A stretch of 64,000 bases of DNA from Salinigranum rubrum. GTDB lineage: Archaea; Halobacteriota; Halobacteria; Halobacteriales; Haloferacaceae. Below are positions 35,819 to 45,280 of the stretch, piece by piece. The stretch is taken from positions 2,418,001-2,482,000 of the forward strand of contig NZ_CP026309.1 of the NCBI RefSeq assembly GCF_002906575.1, given 5' to 3'. The notes beneath the pieces are model-generated. The model searched no databases. It saw only the letters and a program-made list of their open reading frames with translations, and was not told the origin of the DNA. Positions within the stretch are counted from its first letter, which is position 1; each line of letters starts with the position of its first letter. Both the position numbers and the translations under genes were made by a program.

Positions 35819-37369
35819 TTATGCGCTGTTCTCGATCTGCTCGAGCTGGTCTCTCAGGTCGGACATCGCCTGCTGCGGGGTCTTCTCCTGCGCGTAGGCC
35901 GCGTTGACCTGGCTCGAGATGCGGCCGGACTGCTGCGGCCAGACGACGGTGACGGGTCGCGGGATGGCGTTCTCGCCGGCCACCTTCAGCTGCTGGGTGT
36001 AGCGGCCGATGATGTCGACCTGCGACGCCTCCTCGGAGTCGAGCAGGGACGGCTCCGGCGGAATCCAGCCGATGATGCTGAACATGTCGAGCTTGAACGA
36101 CTCGGTCATCATCGCGCGGAGCACGGAGACGGCGGCCTGCTTCTTCGCCGACGAGGAGCTCGGGTTCATCGTCATGTGCCAGCCGCCGAGCGCGGCGACC
36201 GGTCCACCCGTCATCGGGTACTCCGCCTCGTCGGCGGTGACGCCGTACGGGATGGGCATGACGCCGAGGTCCTCGCCGAAGGCGTCCTCCGCGCCGTTGA
36301 TGACGATGGAGTACGGCCAGTTGCGGTGCATGATGGCGTCCCCGCTCGTGAACGGCTTGCGCGAGGGCTCCTCGGTCCACTGCAGGACGGCCTCGGGAGC
36401 GATGTTGCCCGCGTAGTCGTCGCTGGACAGCGCCTCGGGGTCGTCCGCGCCGTTGATGAACTTGCGGACCATCCGGATGGAGTCGATGACCGGCTGCTCG
36501 TCGACCGTGATGGGCCGGTCGCCGATGGGGCCGAACAGGTACTGGGAGGGGTCGCCGAAGTACGCGCCGCCCCACGAGGTCATGAACTCGTTGAAGTCAC
36601 AGCACGACAGGCCCTCGTACACGTTCGCCTGGAACGTGTACCCGTACTCGGTGTCGGAGTTGGCCTCCATCGCCTGTTTCGTGACCTGCGAGAACTCCGC
36701 CCACGACATCGAGTCGGTCGCCCACGTCTCGAAGTCCGAGTCGCCGTACCCGGCCTCGCGGAGCAGGTCCTTGCGGTACTGCATCGTCGGGAAGTCCGGG
36801 AACAGCGGCACCCCGTAGAGGTCGCCGTTCGGTCCCTGTGCGGTGTTGACCGACGCCTGGAAGTAGTTGTCCTCGACCTGGCTCACCATCTCGTCCGGAA
36901 GCGACTGGCTCAGGTTCTGCAGCTGTTCGCGGGCGATGAACGGGATGGTCCACCCGCTGTCCATCATCATGAGGGTGGGGTCCTCACGACCCGAGCTCAG
37001 CCACTGCTGGTACTGCGACTGCCGGTTGTCGGTGACCTGTGACCCGGCGAGAATCTCGACGGTGATGTTGTCCGGCAGGCCGGCATCCGAGAGCGCCTGC
37101 TTGATCTGGTCGCTCGCGTTGGCGACCCGCGTGTCCGCCGCCCACTGAATCGTGACATCCTCGGTCGGCTCCTCGGTACTGATCGGCGTGTCCGTCGACC
37201 CACCACTGCCGCCGGAACCGCCGTTCCCACCGGAGCCACCGGAACTGTCGCCGCCGCCGGTGCTCACACAGCCCGCGAGTCCGACCGCGACCCCGGAGGC
37301 CCCTGCTGCTTTGACGAAGCTCCGACGCGACACACCCGATTCACTGTCGTGTGGCTCAGTATCAACCAT
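35819..37369 (-). CDS. Carbohydrate ABC transporter substrate-binding lipoprotein
   Basis: A 516-residue protein. A Tat signal SRRSFVK (14-20) is followed by lipobox LAGC with Cys34 as lipidation site, then a Gly/Ser linker, and then the type-1 extracellular solute-binding fold (about 75-510), including GDAIMHRNWPYSI and GPVAALGGWHMTM. It is exported folded and tethered by lipid, as haloarchaea usually do. First gene of the importer operon; its promoter carries a perfect palindrome upstream of the TATA box. Sugar specificity is unknown. Confidence 0.92.
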   Translation of the reverse strand: MVDTEPHDSESGVSRRSFVKAAGASGVAVGLAGCVSTGGGDSSGGSGGNGGSGGSGGSTDTPISTEEPTEDVTIQWAADTRVANASDQIKQALSDAGLPDNITVEILAGSQVTDNRQSQYQQWLSSGREDPTLMMMDSGWTIPFIAREQLQNLSQSLPDEMVSQVEDNYFQASVNTAQGPNGDLYGVPLFPDFPTMQYRKDLLREAGYGDSDFETWATDSMSWAEFSQVTKQAMEANSDTEYGYTFQANVYEGLSCCDFNEFMTSWGGAYFGDPSQYLFGPIGDRPITVDEQPVIDSIRMVRKFINGADDPEALSSDDYAGNIAPEAVLQWTEEPSRKPFTSGDAIMHRNWPYSIVINGAEDAFGEDLGVMPIPYGVTADEAEYPMTGGPVAALGGWHMTMNPSSSSAKKQAAVSVLRAMMTESFKLDMFSIIGWIPPEPSLLDSEEASQVDIIGRYTQQLKVAGENAIPRPVTVVWPQQSGRISSQVNAAYAQEKTPQQAMSDLRDQLEQIENSA

Positions 37370-37396
37370 TACAGTTCGATGTGTTGGTATAGGTCT

Positions 37397-37407
37397 TATT
37401 TATACTT
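37397..37407 (-). promoter_or_regulatory. TATA box of the sugar importer operon
   Basis: The minus strand reads AAGTATAAATA about 28-38 bases before the ATG at 37369, fitting a leaderless transcript. Confidence 0.7.
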
Positions 37408-37417
37408 TCGGTAATTG

Positions 37418-37438
37418 TTACTACCGCAGTTGTAGTAA
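37418..37438. promoter_or_regulatory. Perfect palindrome upstream of the importer promoter
   Basis: TTACTAC (37418-37424), a seven-base spacer CGCAGTT, and GTAGTAA (37432-37438) form exact seven-base arms. It lies directly upstream of the BRE/TATA region, where haloarchaeal activators bind. It is not the published TrmB motif, though it contains TACT and AGTA. The binding protein is unknown. Confidence 0.65.
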
Positions 37439-37646
37439 ACTCGTCGTCATCACTACGCGCGAGCCCGAAAAATCAGCAGTCCATCAACCGCACGACCCGA
37501 ACCGGTTCCTTATCGTGTGAGAACGTGACGAGCAGACTTAATTGTTCAGTGGGATGGTTCGTATTTTCGAGCAATACGGGACCGACCCCCACCCGCTCAC
37601 TCGCAGACGCAACGACTTTACCGACCTCTCGACAACATCCGCCGTC

Positions 37647-38804
37647 ATGGACAGCGCGACCCGCGACTACCTCCGCCGTCGGTTCAGCGCGTACTACGCG
37701 TCGACCGACGTCGTCCTCCCCCCGGCGGCGGGGTCGCGCGAGTGGGGCTACATCCCGTGGACCGCGGGCGGGACCACGATGGTCCGGCACAAGGCGCTCG
37801 TCGACCTCGGCGACGTCGGGACGTTCCTCGCCGACGAGGCCCCCCGGCACGTCTACTTCTCCGCCGCCGAGTATCGAAACCCCGGCGCCGACACGATGGA
37901 CGAGAAGGGGTGGCAGGCGGCGGACCTCGTCTTCGACCTCGACGGCGACCACCTCGACGGGGTCGACGAGTCGACGCCCTACCCGGAGATGCTCGACCGG
38001 TGCAAGGAGGCGCTCGTCCGCCTCCTCGACCTCCTGACCGACGACCTCGGAGTCGCCCACGACGACCTCCAGGTGGTGTTCTCGGGGGGAAGGGGATACC
38101 ACGTACACGTGCGCGAGGCGGGCGTTCGAACGCTCGACTCGACCGCCCGCCGCGAGGTCGTCGACTACATCCGCGCCATCGACCTCGACCTCGACGGTCT
38201 CGTCCGGACCGAGAACAGGCGGGGGACGACGCGCCGGATGCTCAAGACCGAAGGGGGGTGGGGCGCACGGACGCACCGTCGCCTCCTCTCGTTCGTCGAC
38301 GAACTGGGCGAACTGGACGAGGCCGAGGCCATCGAACGGCTCACGCAACTCGACGGCGTCGGCGAGAAGCGCGCCCGGACGGTCCTGGGCGCGTTCGAGT
38401 CCACCCCCGAGGCCGTCCGCACGGGGAACCTCGAAGCCGGCGGCCCCGGCGTCCGAACGCTGGTCGAGTCGCTCGCACGGGAGGCCGTCGCCACCGAGAC
38501 GGCCCCCATCGACGAACCGGTGACGACGGACCTCCGGCGGCTCATCCGGTTTCCCGGAAGTCTCCACGGGGGGACCGGCCTCGTGGTCCGACGGCTCGAC
38601 CCCGACGAGGTGGCGTCGTTCGACCCGCTCGTCGACGCGGTACCCGAGCAGTTCACGGGGCGAGAGGTGCAGGTCGAGGTGACGGACCCACCGGCGTGGA
38701 TGGACGGCGACAGGTTTAGGGTAGAGGAGGGTGTCGTGTCGGTTCGTGAGTGGATCGGCGTGTTCCTCCTCGCACGGGAACACGCGACAGTCGCCCACTC
38801 GTGA
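37647..38804 (+). CDS. priS: DNA primase small (catalytic) subunit PriS
   Basis: A 385-residue archaeo-eukaryotic primase subunit that makes RNA/DNA primers. The catalytic acids lie in LVFDLDGDHL (D97 and D99), and the nucleotide-binding SGGRGYHVH spans 146-154; FPGSLHGGTGLVV is the third conserved site. The ATG at 37647 is chosen over upstream ATGs because the family begins here and GACTTTACC lies about 27-30 bases before it. It is followed 31 bases later by the GINS gene, the usual archaeal primase-GINS pairing at the replisome. Confidence 0.95.
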   Translation: MDSATRDYLRRRFSAYYASTDVVLPPAAGSREWGYIPWTAGGTTMVRHKALVDLGDVGTFLADEAPRHVYFSAAEYRNPGADTMDEKGWQAADLVFDLDGDHLDGVDESTPYPEMLDRCKEALVRLLDLLTDDLGVAHDDLQVVFSGGRGYHVHVREAGVRTLDSTARREVVDYIRAIDLDLDGLVRTENRRGTTRRMLKTEGGWGARTHRRLLSFVDELGELDEAEAIERLTQLDGVGEKRARTVLGAFESTPEAVRTGNLEAGGPGVRTLVESLAREAVATETAPIDEPVTTDLRRLIRFPGSLHGGTGLVVRRLDPDEVASFDPLVDAVPEQFTGREVQVEVTDPPAWMDGDRFRVEEGVVSVREWIGVFLLAREHATVAHS

Positions 38805-38835
38805 CCCGGGACGAACCCGAGACGAACACCGACCG

Positions 38836-39816
38836 ATGAACCTCGAAGAGCTACGCAGCGTGCAACGGTCCGAGCGGCAGAAGGACAGCCTCCAGCACCT
38901 GCGGGACTCCTTCTACGAGGACGTCGCCGCCTACGTCGTCCAGTTGAAAGACGAACGCGAGCGCGCCGTCGAGGCGGCCGACGACCCCTTCGCCTCCGAG
39001 GACGTCCGTCAGCTCACCGACAAGATCGAGTCGACGCGGGAGATCGCGAACGCGCTGTACGAGCGCCGCGTCGGGAAGGTCGTCAAACACGCCTCGTTCG
39101 CCGCCGCGGATATGGGGGCCGACGAGGAGGGCATGACGACCGAGGAGCGGGAACTGTTCGACGACCTCGTCGCGCGCATTCGCGAGAACCGCGAGACGGT
39201 CATGGCAACCCTCGACGGGAAGCGCGACGAGGCGGCGTCGGAAACCCCCGACGAGCAGACGACCGATACAGACCCCGACGCGTCCGTCGCCGAGGGCGAC
39301 CCCACCCCGTCGGCGTCCTCGACGTCGGCCTCGTCAACGGCGCCGGACCCCGCGGACGACATCCTGGCGGACGCGCTCGGCGACTCCGGGGAGACGGACG
39401 CGCCGTCGGCACCGCCCGACACGCCCCCAGGTCCGGCGGCCGATTCAGCGACCGGTTCGGCGGCGGCCGACTCGGCGACCGGAGTCGGCTCCGACGACGA
39501 CTCGGGAACGGATCGTCCGACCGAGGAGGCGACGTCCGTCTCTGGCGCCCCTGACGCACCTGAGGCGTCTGGCGACGAGGGCGCGGACGCGTCGGCTGTG
39601 GCTCCGGCGTCCGGCCCGCCCGCCGGGGACGAGACACCGACCGACAGCCGCGACCTCGGGCCCGAGCGGACGACCCTCCGCATCACGGCCGACGTCGGAA
39701 CGGTGTACGGCGTCGACGAACGCGAGTACGACCTCGCGCGCGAGGACGTCGTGATGCTCCCGACGACCAACGCCGAACCCCTCCTCCGGAAGGACGCGGC
39801 CGAGCGAATCGACTGA
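38836..39816 (+). CDS. GINS complex subunit (Gins51 / Sld5-like)
   Basis: A 326-residue replisome protein that links the MCM helicase to the primase. The helical A domain (about 1-130) begins MNLEELRSVQRSERQKDSLQ. The small beta B domain is at the very end (ERTTLRITADVGTVYGVDER to KDAAERID, 277-326). Between them lies an acidic, Ala/Ser/Thr/Pro-rich linker of about 145 residues, much longer than in most archaeal Gins51. It sits directly after priS, probably co-transcribed. Confidence 0.9.
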   Translation: MNLEELRSVQRSERQKDSLQHLRDSFYEDVAAYVVQLKDERERAVEAADDPFASEDVRQLTDKIESTREIANALYERRVGKVVKHASFAAADMGADEEGMTTEERELFDDLVARIRENRETVMATLDGKRDEAASETPDEQTTDTDPDASVAEGDPTPSASSTSASSTAPDPADDILADALGDSGETDAPSAPPDTPPGPAADSATGSAAADSATGVGSDDDSGTDRPTEEATSVSGAPDAPEASGDEGADASAVAPASGPPAGDETPTDSRDLGPERTTLRITADVGTVYGVDEREYDLAREDVVMLPTTNAEPLLRKDAAERID

Positions 39817-39951
39817 CACGACCCCCCGTGGTCGTTTTCTTCGGCGAGACCGACACCATCGCCATCGAGCGCGGCCGCAACGGCGGCGACTACCGGCAAG
39901 CCATCACCGCAGTCCTCACCATTCTTCCCCGTCGGCGTTCCGAGTACGAGT

Positions 39952-40413
39952 ATGCTCGAAACCGGCACGAAAGCGCCGCCGTTCGAACTGCAGAACCAAC
40001 ACGGTGAACCCGTCGCGCTCGACGACTTCGACGGCTGGGTCGTCGTCTACTTCTACCCCCGCGCGGACACGCCCGGTTGTACGACCGAGGCGTGCGGCTT
40101 CCGCGACTCGCTCGACGACTTCGAAGAACGGGGCGTCTCGGTGGTCGGTATCAGCGACGACCCCGTCTCGGACCTCGCGGCCTTCGCCGAGAAACACGAC
40201 CTCCCGTTCGACCTCCTCTCGGACGAGTCCGGCGAGGTGGCGGCGGCGTACGACTCCTACGGCGAGAAGAACATGTTCGGCAAGACGTTCGACGGGGTGT
40301 TCCGCAACACCTACGTCGTCAGTCCCGAGAAGGAAATCGTTCGCGCCTACGAGGACGTCTCGCCCGAAGAGCACGCGGAGGGTATCCTGCTGGACCTCGA
40401 AAACGAGTTATAA
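39952..40413 (+). CDS. Peroxiredoxin, Bcp/PrxQ type
   Basis: A 153-residue thiol peroxidase. The peroxidatic Cys43 is in ADTPGCTTEACGF, and Cys48 five residues on is the usual resolving Cys of the atypical two-Cys Bcp group. KAPPFELQNQHG is the typical N-terminus. It removes peroxides, using thioredoxin-like reductants, in the cytoplasm. It stands alone, 135 bases after the GINS gene. Confidence 0.95.
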   Translation: MLETGTKAPPFELQNQHGEPVALDDFDGWVVVYFYPRADTPGCTTEACGFRDSLDDFEERGVSVVGISDDPVSDLAAFAEKHDLPFDLLSDESGEVAAAYDSYGEKNMFGKTFDGVFRNTYVVSPEKEIVRAYEDVSPEEHAEGILLDLENEL

Positions 40414-40604
40414 CTGTCGAAAACGGCACCGCTCACGTCTGTCGGTTTGACACACCGGGTTTCCGGTGAAACGAAGTCGGGTCGTCGGCGCCTCCGGCGC
40501 GCCGTTCGGACCTACCGCTCGGGGAAGCGGGGATAAGAACCTGTCGGAGGGAGCCCCTGCTCCGATACCACGTCGGCGAGCCTCGTCGGGTGAGGCCAGG
40601 AGTT

Positions 40605-41069
40605 ATGCGCGTTTGCACGGATGTGGATGACGTGATCGGTAGCCCCTCCCCCGTCACGTCGACGCGCCGACGGGTCTGCACCGCTGTCGGCAGCAGCGTC
40701 GCGGCGCTCCTGGGAGGATGTGCCGCGCCCGTCGACAGCGAAACCGAGACGCCGGCCGCGGAGGCGACGGTCACCGTCCGCATCCGGAACCGCGACGACG
40801 TTTCCCGACAGTACGAGGTGGTCGTCCGTCAGGGCGAGAGCGTGACGAACGAGTTCTCCGGCGTGCTTCCGCCCGACCGAGAGCAGGCGGTCGAGATGGT
40901 CGCGACGTTCCGTGCGTCCGCCGACCAGCACCAGGTGACCGTCAGCACCGAGGCCGGACAGACCGGGCGGACGTGGGACCCGACGGAGTGTCCGGCGTTC
41001 GTCGTCGACGCGTACGTCGAGAACGGGCGACCGGGGTTCGACGCGTCCTGTGCTGCTCGCGAGGAATAG
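40605..41069 (+). CDS. Small Tat-exported lipoprotein (unknown)
   Basis: A 154-residue protein. STRRRVCTAVGSSVAALLGGCAAP contains a Tat-like twin Arg and lipobox LGGC. After a short Thr/Glu linker comes one beta-sandwich (VTVRIRNRDDVSRQYEVVVR to VSTEAGQTGRTWDP) with a terminal Cys-containing stretch (CPAFVVDAY, ASCAAREE). Many haloarchaea have such lipoproteins of unknown use. The ATG at 40605 is preferred to an upstream GTG at 40590. Confidence 0.65.
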   Translation: MRVCTDVDDVIGSPSPVTSTRRRVCTAVGSSVAALLGGCAAPVDSETETPAAEATVTVRIRNRDDVSRQYEVVVRQGESVTNEFSGVLPPDREQAVEMVATFRASADQHQVTVSTEAGQTGRTWDPTECPAFVVDAYVENGRPGFDASCAAREE

Positions 41070-41332
41070 GGCGGTTAAATCGCCGAGCAGTGGCTGCCCT
41101 CGTCGTGCTCGGCTCGGGTCGTCCCTCGACTGTCGGGACGTTTCCTCGAAGGGGACTCCACGGACAGGTCATCGGCACCGCGCAGCCCAGTCGGGCCGGC
41201 CCGATGGAGCGCATGGTTTCAGGACCGACCGCGGCTGAGCGAGCGGAGCGAGCGAGGGCGAGGCGTTCGTTGGTGAACCGTTTTTCGAGCGGTTCGAGGC
41301 TGCTGGAGGCAGCCGAGGACTCGAAGAAGGTT

Positions 41333-43590
41333 CTACTGGAACGTCCGGCTGACTTCGTTGGTGTCCCGCTCGACCTCGCTCTTCTTGAAGCGCTGTTCGA
41401 TCTCCTCGTAGCGCTTTCTGGTCTCGTCGGTGACCGAGGGCGTGACCTCCGCCAGGGCGCCCTCGAAGTGGTCCATCGTGATGCGGACGTTGCCGACCGA
41501 CTCGCCGATCTCCTCCTTGGAGACGCTGCGGATGAACTCCCGCGAGGCGCTCATCGCGGCCTCGCGGCAGACGGCCTCGACGTCCGCGCCGACGTAGCCC
41601 TCGGTCTTCCGCGCGAGGGAGTCGAGGTCGACGTCGTCGGCGAGCGGCTTGTCCCGCGTGTGGACCTCGAAGATGGCCCGGCGCGCGGCCTCGTCGGGGA
41701 CGGGCACGTGGACGTGTCTGTCCAGCCGCCCGGGCCGGAGGAGCGCCGAGTCGATGAGGTCGGGCCGGTTCGAGGTGGCGATGACCACCACGTCCTCCAG
41801 GGCTTCGAGGCCGTCCAGTTCGGTGAGGAGCTGTGAGACCATCCGCTCGCTCACGCCCGAGTCACCGCTGTTGCGGCCGCGCTCGGTGGCGATGGAGTCG
41901 ATTTCGTCGAAGAAGACGACCGTGGGAGCGTTCTCCCGCGCCTTCTTGAACACCTCTCGAACCCCTTTCTCCGACTCCCCGACGTACTTGTTCAGCAGTT
42001 CGGGGCCCTTGATGGAGATGAAGTTCGAGTCGGCCTCGTTCGCGACGGCCTTCGCCAGCAGCGTTTTTCCGGTTCCGGGCGGGCCGTAGAGCATGACGCC
42101 CTTCGCGGCCTCCATGTCCAACTGCTGGAACACCTCGGGGTACTCCAGCGGCCACTGGATGGTCTCGCGGAGCCGTTCTTTCGTCCCTTCGAGCCCACCG
42201 ACGTCCTCCCAGGTGACGTCCGGGACCTCCACGAAGACCTCCCTGAGCGCCGAGGGTTCGATGCCCTTCAGCGCCTCCTTGAAGTCGTCGAGGGTCACCT
42301 GCAGCCGTTCGAGTATCTCGGCGTCGATTTCGTCGGCCTCCAGGTCGAGTTCGGGGCGGATACGCCGGAGGGCGTTCATCGCCGACTCCTTCGCCAGCGA
42401 TTCGAGGTCGGCGCCGACGAAGCCGTGGGTGTTGTCGGCGAACTCGTCGAGCTGGACGTCGTCGGCGAGCGGCATGTTGCGCGTGTGGACCTGCAGGATC
42501 TCCTTGCGGCCCTCGCGGTCGGGGACACCGATCTCGATCTCGCGGTCGAACCGACCTCCCCTCCGAAGGGCGGGGTCGATGGCGTCCACGCGATTGGTCG
42601 CGCCGATGACGACGACCTGGCCTCTGGACTGGAGGCCGTCCATCAGGCTCAGGAGCTGGGCGACGACGCGGCGTTCGACGTCGCCGGACGTCTCCTCGCG
42701 CTTGGGCGCGATGGAGTCGAGTTCGTCCATGAAGACGATGGCCGGGGCGTTCTCCTCTGCCTCCTCGAACACCTCGCGCAGCTGCTCTTCGGACTCCCCG
42801 TAGTACTTCGACATGATCTCGGGGCCGGAGATGGTGTGGAACGAGGCGTCGATTTCGTTCGCCACCGCCTTGGCGATGAGCGTCTTGCCCGTCCCCGGCG
42901 GCCCGTGGAGGAGGACGCCCTTCGGCGGATCGATGCCCAGCCGCGAGAACAGTTCGGGGTGGCGCATCGGCAGCTCGATCATCTCGCGGACCTGTTCGAG
43001 TTCGCGGTCCAGCCCACCGATGTCCTCGTAGGTGATGGTGGGACCGCCGTCGCTCCCGGTCGAGGTCTCCTTGATCTGTTCGGCGGGCTTCTGCGAGATC
43101 TGGACCTCGGTCGAGTCGTTGACGACGACCGTCCCGGAGGGCTGGGTCGACGCGACTCGCAGTGGGACGGTCTGGTTCGACGAGGCCATGAACCCGAAGC
43201 CCAGCGGAAGCTGGACGGTCTGGCCCGTCGTCACGGGCTGCCCGGCGAGCTTGTCGCGGATGTACGTGCCGATGTTCCCCCGATGCGGAGGTTCTGCGGG
43301 AGCGCGACGGTCACCCGCGAGGCGGGCTTGACGTCGGCCTTCTCGACCTCGACGCGGTCGTCGATACCGACGTTCGCCTGCTGGCGAAGCCGGCCGTCGA
43401 TGCGGATGACGCCCGTGCCGTGGTCCTCGGGATAGCCGGGCCACACCCGGGCGATGGTCGAACCGTTCTGTCCCTTGAGGCGGATGAAGTCGCCGCCTTC
43501 GAGGCCGAGCTCTTCGGCGGCCTGCCGGTCGATGGCGGCGAGTCCGCGCCCTGCGTCCTTCTGTTTCAGCGGTCGAACGATGAGTTTCAT
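41333..43590 (-). CDS. Cdc48/VAT-type AAA ATPase, frameshifted near the N-terminus
   Basis: A conceptual product of about 752 residues: N-domain (1-200; [20 protein letters not shown]), then two AAA domains. Each AAA domain has Walker A GPPGTGKT, Walker B (VFMDELDS in D1, VFFDEIDS in D2) and an arginine-finger region. It is a hexameric unfoldase working with the proteasome. The frame breaks inside the N-domain at a run of five C on the plus strand (43277-43281): LRI should continue [14 protein letters not shown]. The span is one base short of a multiple of three. This gene is normally indispensable, so the break is probably a sequencing error. Confidence 0.9.
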
Positions 43591-43660
43591 GCGATATCTC
43601 GTGTGTTGGTAGGATGTCCGTCGATGTGTGCGTACCGGCGGTCGCTGGACACGGCTCGTG

Positions 43661-43909
43661 TCACTTCGCGACCGTGATGGTCAGCACGCCGTTCTGTACG
43701 GCGACGTCGGCGTCGGTGCCGGGGAGTTCGAACTCCGTCTCGGCGACCCCGTCGCCGGTGTCGACCACGACGATGGCCGTCGTCCCGACCACGTCGACGT
43801 CGACCGCGTCGTCGGCGACGCCGAGGTCGGCCGCGACGATCCAGCTGTCGTCGTACTCGTAGCGGCGGAGGAACCGGTCGTTGGCACCGGCGAACTGTTG
43901 GGTACTCAT
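43661..43909 (-). CDS. Hsp20-like small protein beside cdc48 (DUF7127-like)
   Basis: An 82-residue protein that looks like a short alpha-crystallin (Hsp20) domain: FLRRYEYDDSWIVAADLG, a central VDVDVVGTTAIVVVD, and the closing strand LPGTDADVAVQNGVLTITVA. Full Hsp20 proteins are about 140 residues; this lacks the N-terminal arm. It lies just upstream of the cdc48 gene on the same strand (70 bases) and may hand substrates to it; that is inference from position. I use the ATG at 43909 rather than one six codons earlier. Confidence 0.75.
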   Translation of the reverse strand: MSTQQFAGANDRFLRRYEYDDSWIVAADLGVADDAVDVDVVGTTAIVVVDTGDGVAETEFELPGTDADVAVQNGVLTITVAK

Positions 43910-43941
43910 GTTATCAACTAACCCCAAGTTAGCTTTCTACA

Positions 43942-43949
43942 TATATAAA
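43942..43949 (-). promoter_or_regulatory. TATA box of the Hsp20-like gene
   Basis: The minus strand reads TTTATATA, 33-40 bases before the ATG at 43909, a near-consensus archaeal TATA box. The transcript may continue into cdc48. Confidence 0.65.
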
Positions 43950-44075
43950 TCTTTCTCAGACGAATCAGGAGACGGCGGCCGGGTGCCTCTGAGAACTCGA
44001 TTTGCGGTTCCGCTCCTGAACAGACGCGCCAGCCGTCGGACGGGGCTTTATCCCACTGCCTCGCAGACAGTCACT

Positions 44076-44849
44076 ATGGACCGGACGACACACCACGGAC
44101 GGACCACGGCCTACCGGACGCGCGGGGAAGGGGACGGTCCCGGACTCCTCTGCGTTCACGGGAGCGGTGGGTCGCACGCGGCGTGGCGCGCGCAGTTCCG
44201 ACTCGCGGACGCCACGCCGGTCACCGCGCTCGACCTGAGCGGACACGGCGAGAGCGACGACGTCGACGCCGACCCGGGCTACGAGGCGCTGTCGGCGTAC
44301 GCCGACGACGTGGTCGCCGTCGCACGCGAGGTGGACGCGCGCGTCCTCGTCGGCAACTCCCTCGGGGGTGCAGTCGCCCTCACGACGGCGCTCGAACGCG
44401 ACCTCGCCCTCGATGGCCTCGTTTTGACGGGGACCGGGGCGCGGCTCGCCGTCCTCGACGACCTGCTGGTGTGGCTCGACGACGACTTCGACCGCGCCGT
44501 CGAGTTCCTCCACGAACCCGACCGGCTCTTTCACAACCCGACGGACGCGCTCGTCGAGGCCTCCACGGAGGCGATGTACGACGCCGGCCGAACCGTCACC
44601 CGCCGCGACTTCCGGACGTGTCACACGTTCGACGTTCGCGACCGACTCGCTGACCTCTCCGTTCCGAGCGTCGCCGTCGTCGGCGAGTACGACCAGTTGA
44701 CGCCGCCGTGGTACCACGAGTACCTCGCAGAGAACCTCCCGGACTGTACCGCCGCCGAGATACCCGACGCGGCCCACCTGGCGATGCTCGAACGACCGAC
44801 CGCGTTCAACGAGGCGGTCCGCGAGTTCCTCGACGAGCGCCCGTCCTGA
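44076..44849 (+). CDS. Alpha/beta hydrolase
   Basis: A 257-residue alpha/beta-fold hydrolase. The oxyanion loop is HGSGGSHAAWRAQF (about 27-40), the nucleophile elbow GNSLGG (Ser near 91), the acid in VVGEYDQLTPP, and the catalytic His in DAAHLAMLERP, so the triad is complete. The substrate is unknown; relatives include esterases and haloperoxidase-like enzymes. A TATA-like CTTTATCC lies about 27-30 bases before the ATG. Confidence 0.88.
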   Translation: MDRTTHHGRTTAYRTRGEGDGPGLLCVHGSGGSHAAWRAQFRLADATPVTALDLSGHGESDDVDADPGYEALSAYADDVVAVAREVDARVLVGNSLGGAVALTTALERDLALDGLVLTGTGARLAVLDDLLVWLDDDFDRAVEFLHEPDRLFHNPTDALVEASTEAMYDAGRTVTRRDFRTCHTFDVRDRLADLSVPSVAVVGEYDQLTPPWYHEYLAENLPDCTAAEIPDAAHLAMLERPTAFNEAVREFLDERPS

Positions 44850-44914
44850 CCGGTCTCACGCCCCGTCCCCGACGGCACACACTGCTTATCCGTCTCGACT
44901 CGCTAGAACGCTCG

Positions 44915-45280
44915 ATGAGCGACGAGGACGTGACCGTCACGGTCACCTACTACTGTCCGCACTGCGGCGCGCTGGCCGAACTGGAGCGCGACGCGTACCT
45001 CGCCGACAAGGCCGTCACGCCGTACCCGTTCGAGGGGTGGACGTACGCGAACCCCGACGAGGAGTACGAGGAGAGCGAGGGCGTCCGGTTCGTCTGTGGC
45101 GACGAGACGCTCAAGCGGGGCGAGGAGGGCTGTGGCGAATCCTTCTATCTGAGCTTCGTGAAGTACGAGAACGGGAGAGAACTCGACCCCCGCCAGCCTA
45201 CAGAACGCGTCGAACTGCGCGACCGACCGGGGCCACGAAGTCCGGGCGGACCGCGGGGTCCGTCGGGTCCGACGGGATGA
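44915..45280 (+). CDS. Small zinc-ribbon-like protein (haloarchaeal, unknown)
   Basis: A 121-residue protein beginning MSDEDVTVTVTYYCPHCG with a CPHC pair near residues 14-17 and further cysteines at FVCGDE and EEGCGESF, so one zinc site is likely. The C-terminal 20 residues are Pro/Gly/Arg-rich and look disordered. I do not recognise a named family. A TATA-like TGCTTATCC lies about 29 bases before the ATG. Confidence 0.7.
   Translation: MSDEDVTVTVTYYCPHCGALAELERDAYLADKAVTPYPFEGWTYANPDEEYEESEGVRFVCGDETLKRGEEGCGESFYLSFVKYENGRELDPRQPTERVELRDRPGPRSPGGPRGPSGPTG

Noticed and set aside
37418-37438. TrmB site at the importer promoter
   Set aside because: Its TACT is not followed at seven or eight bases by GAGTA. 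It is recorded only as an unassigned palindrome.
37554-37646. N-terminal extension of the primase small subunit to an upstream ATG
   Set aside because: The family begins at MDSATRDYLRRRF, and a TATA-like element sits at the right distance from 37647.
43231-43590. Separate short gene for the N-terminal part of Cdc48
   Set aside because: The 103 residues before the break continue exactly in the other frame as the Cdc48 N-domain, so one frameshifted gene explains both pieces.
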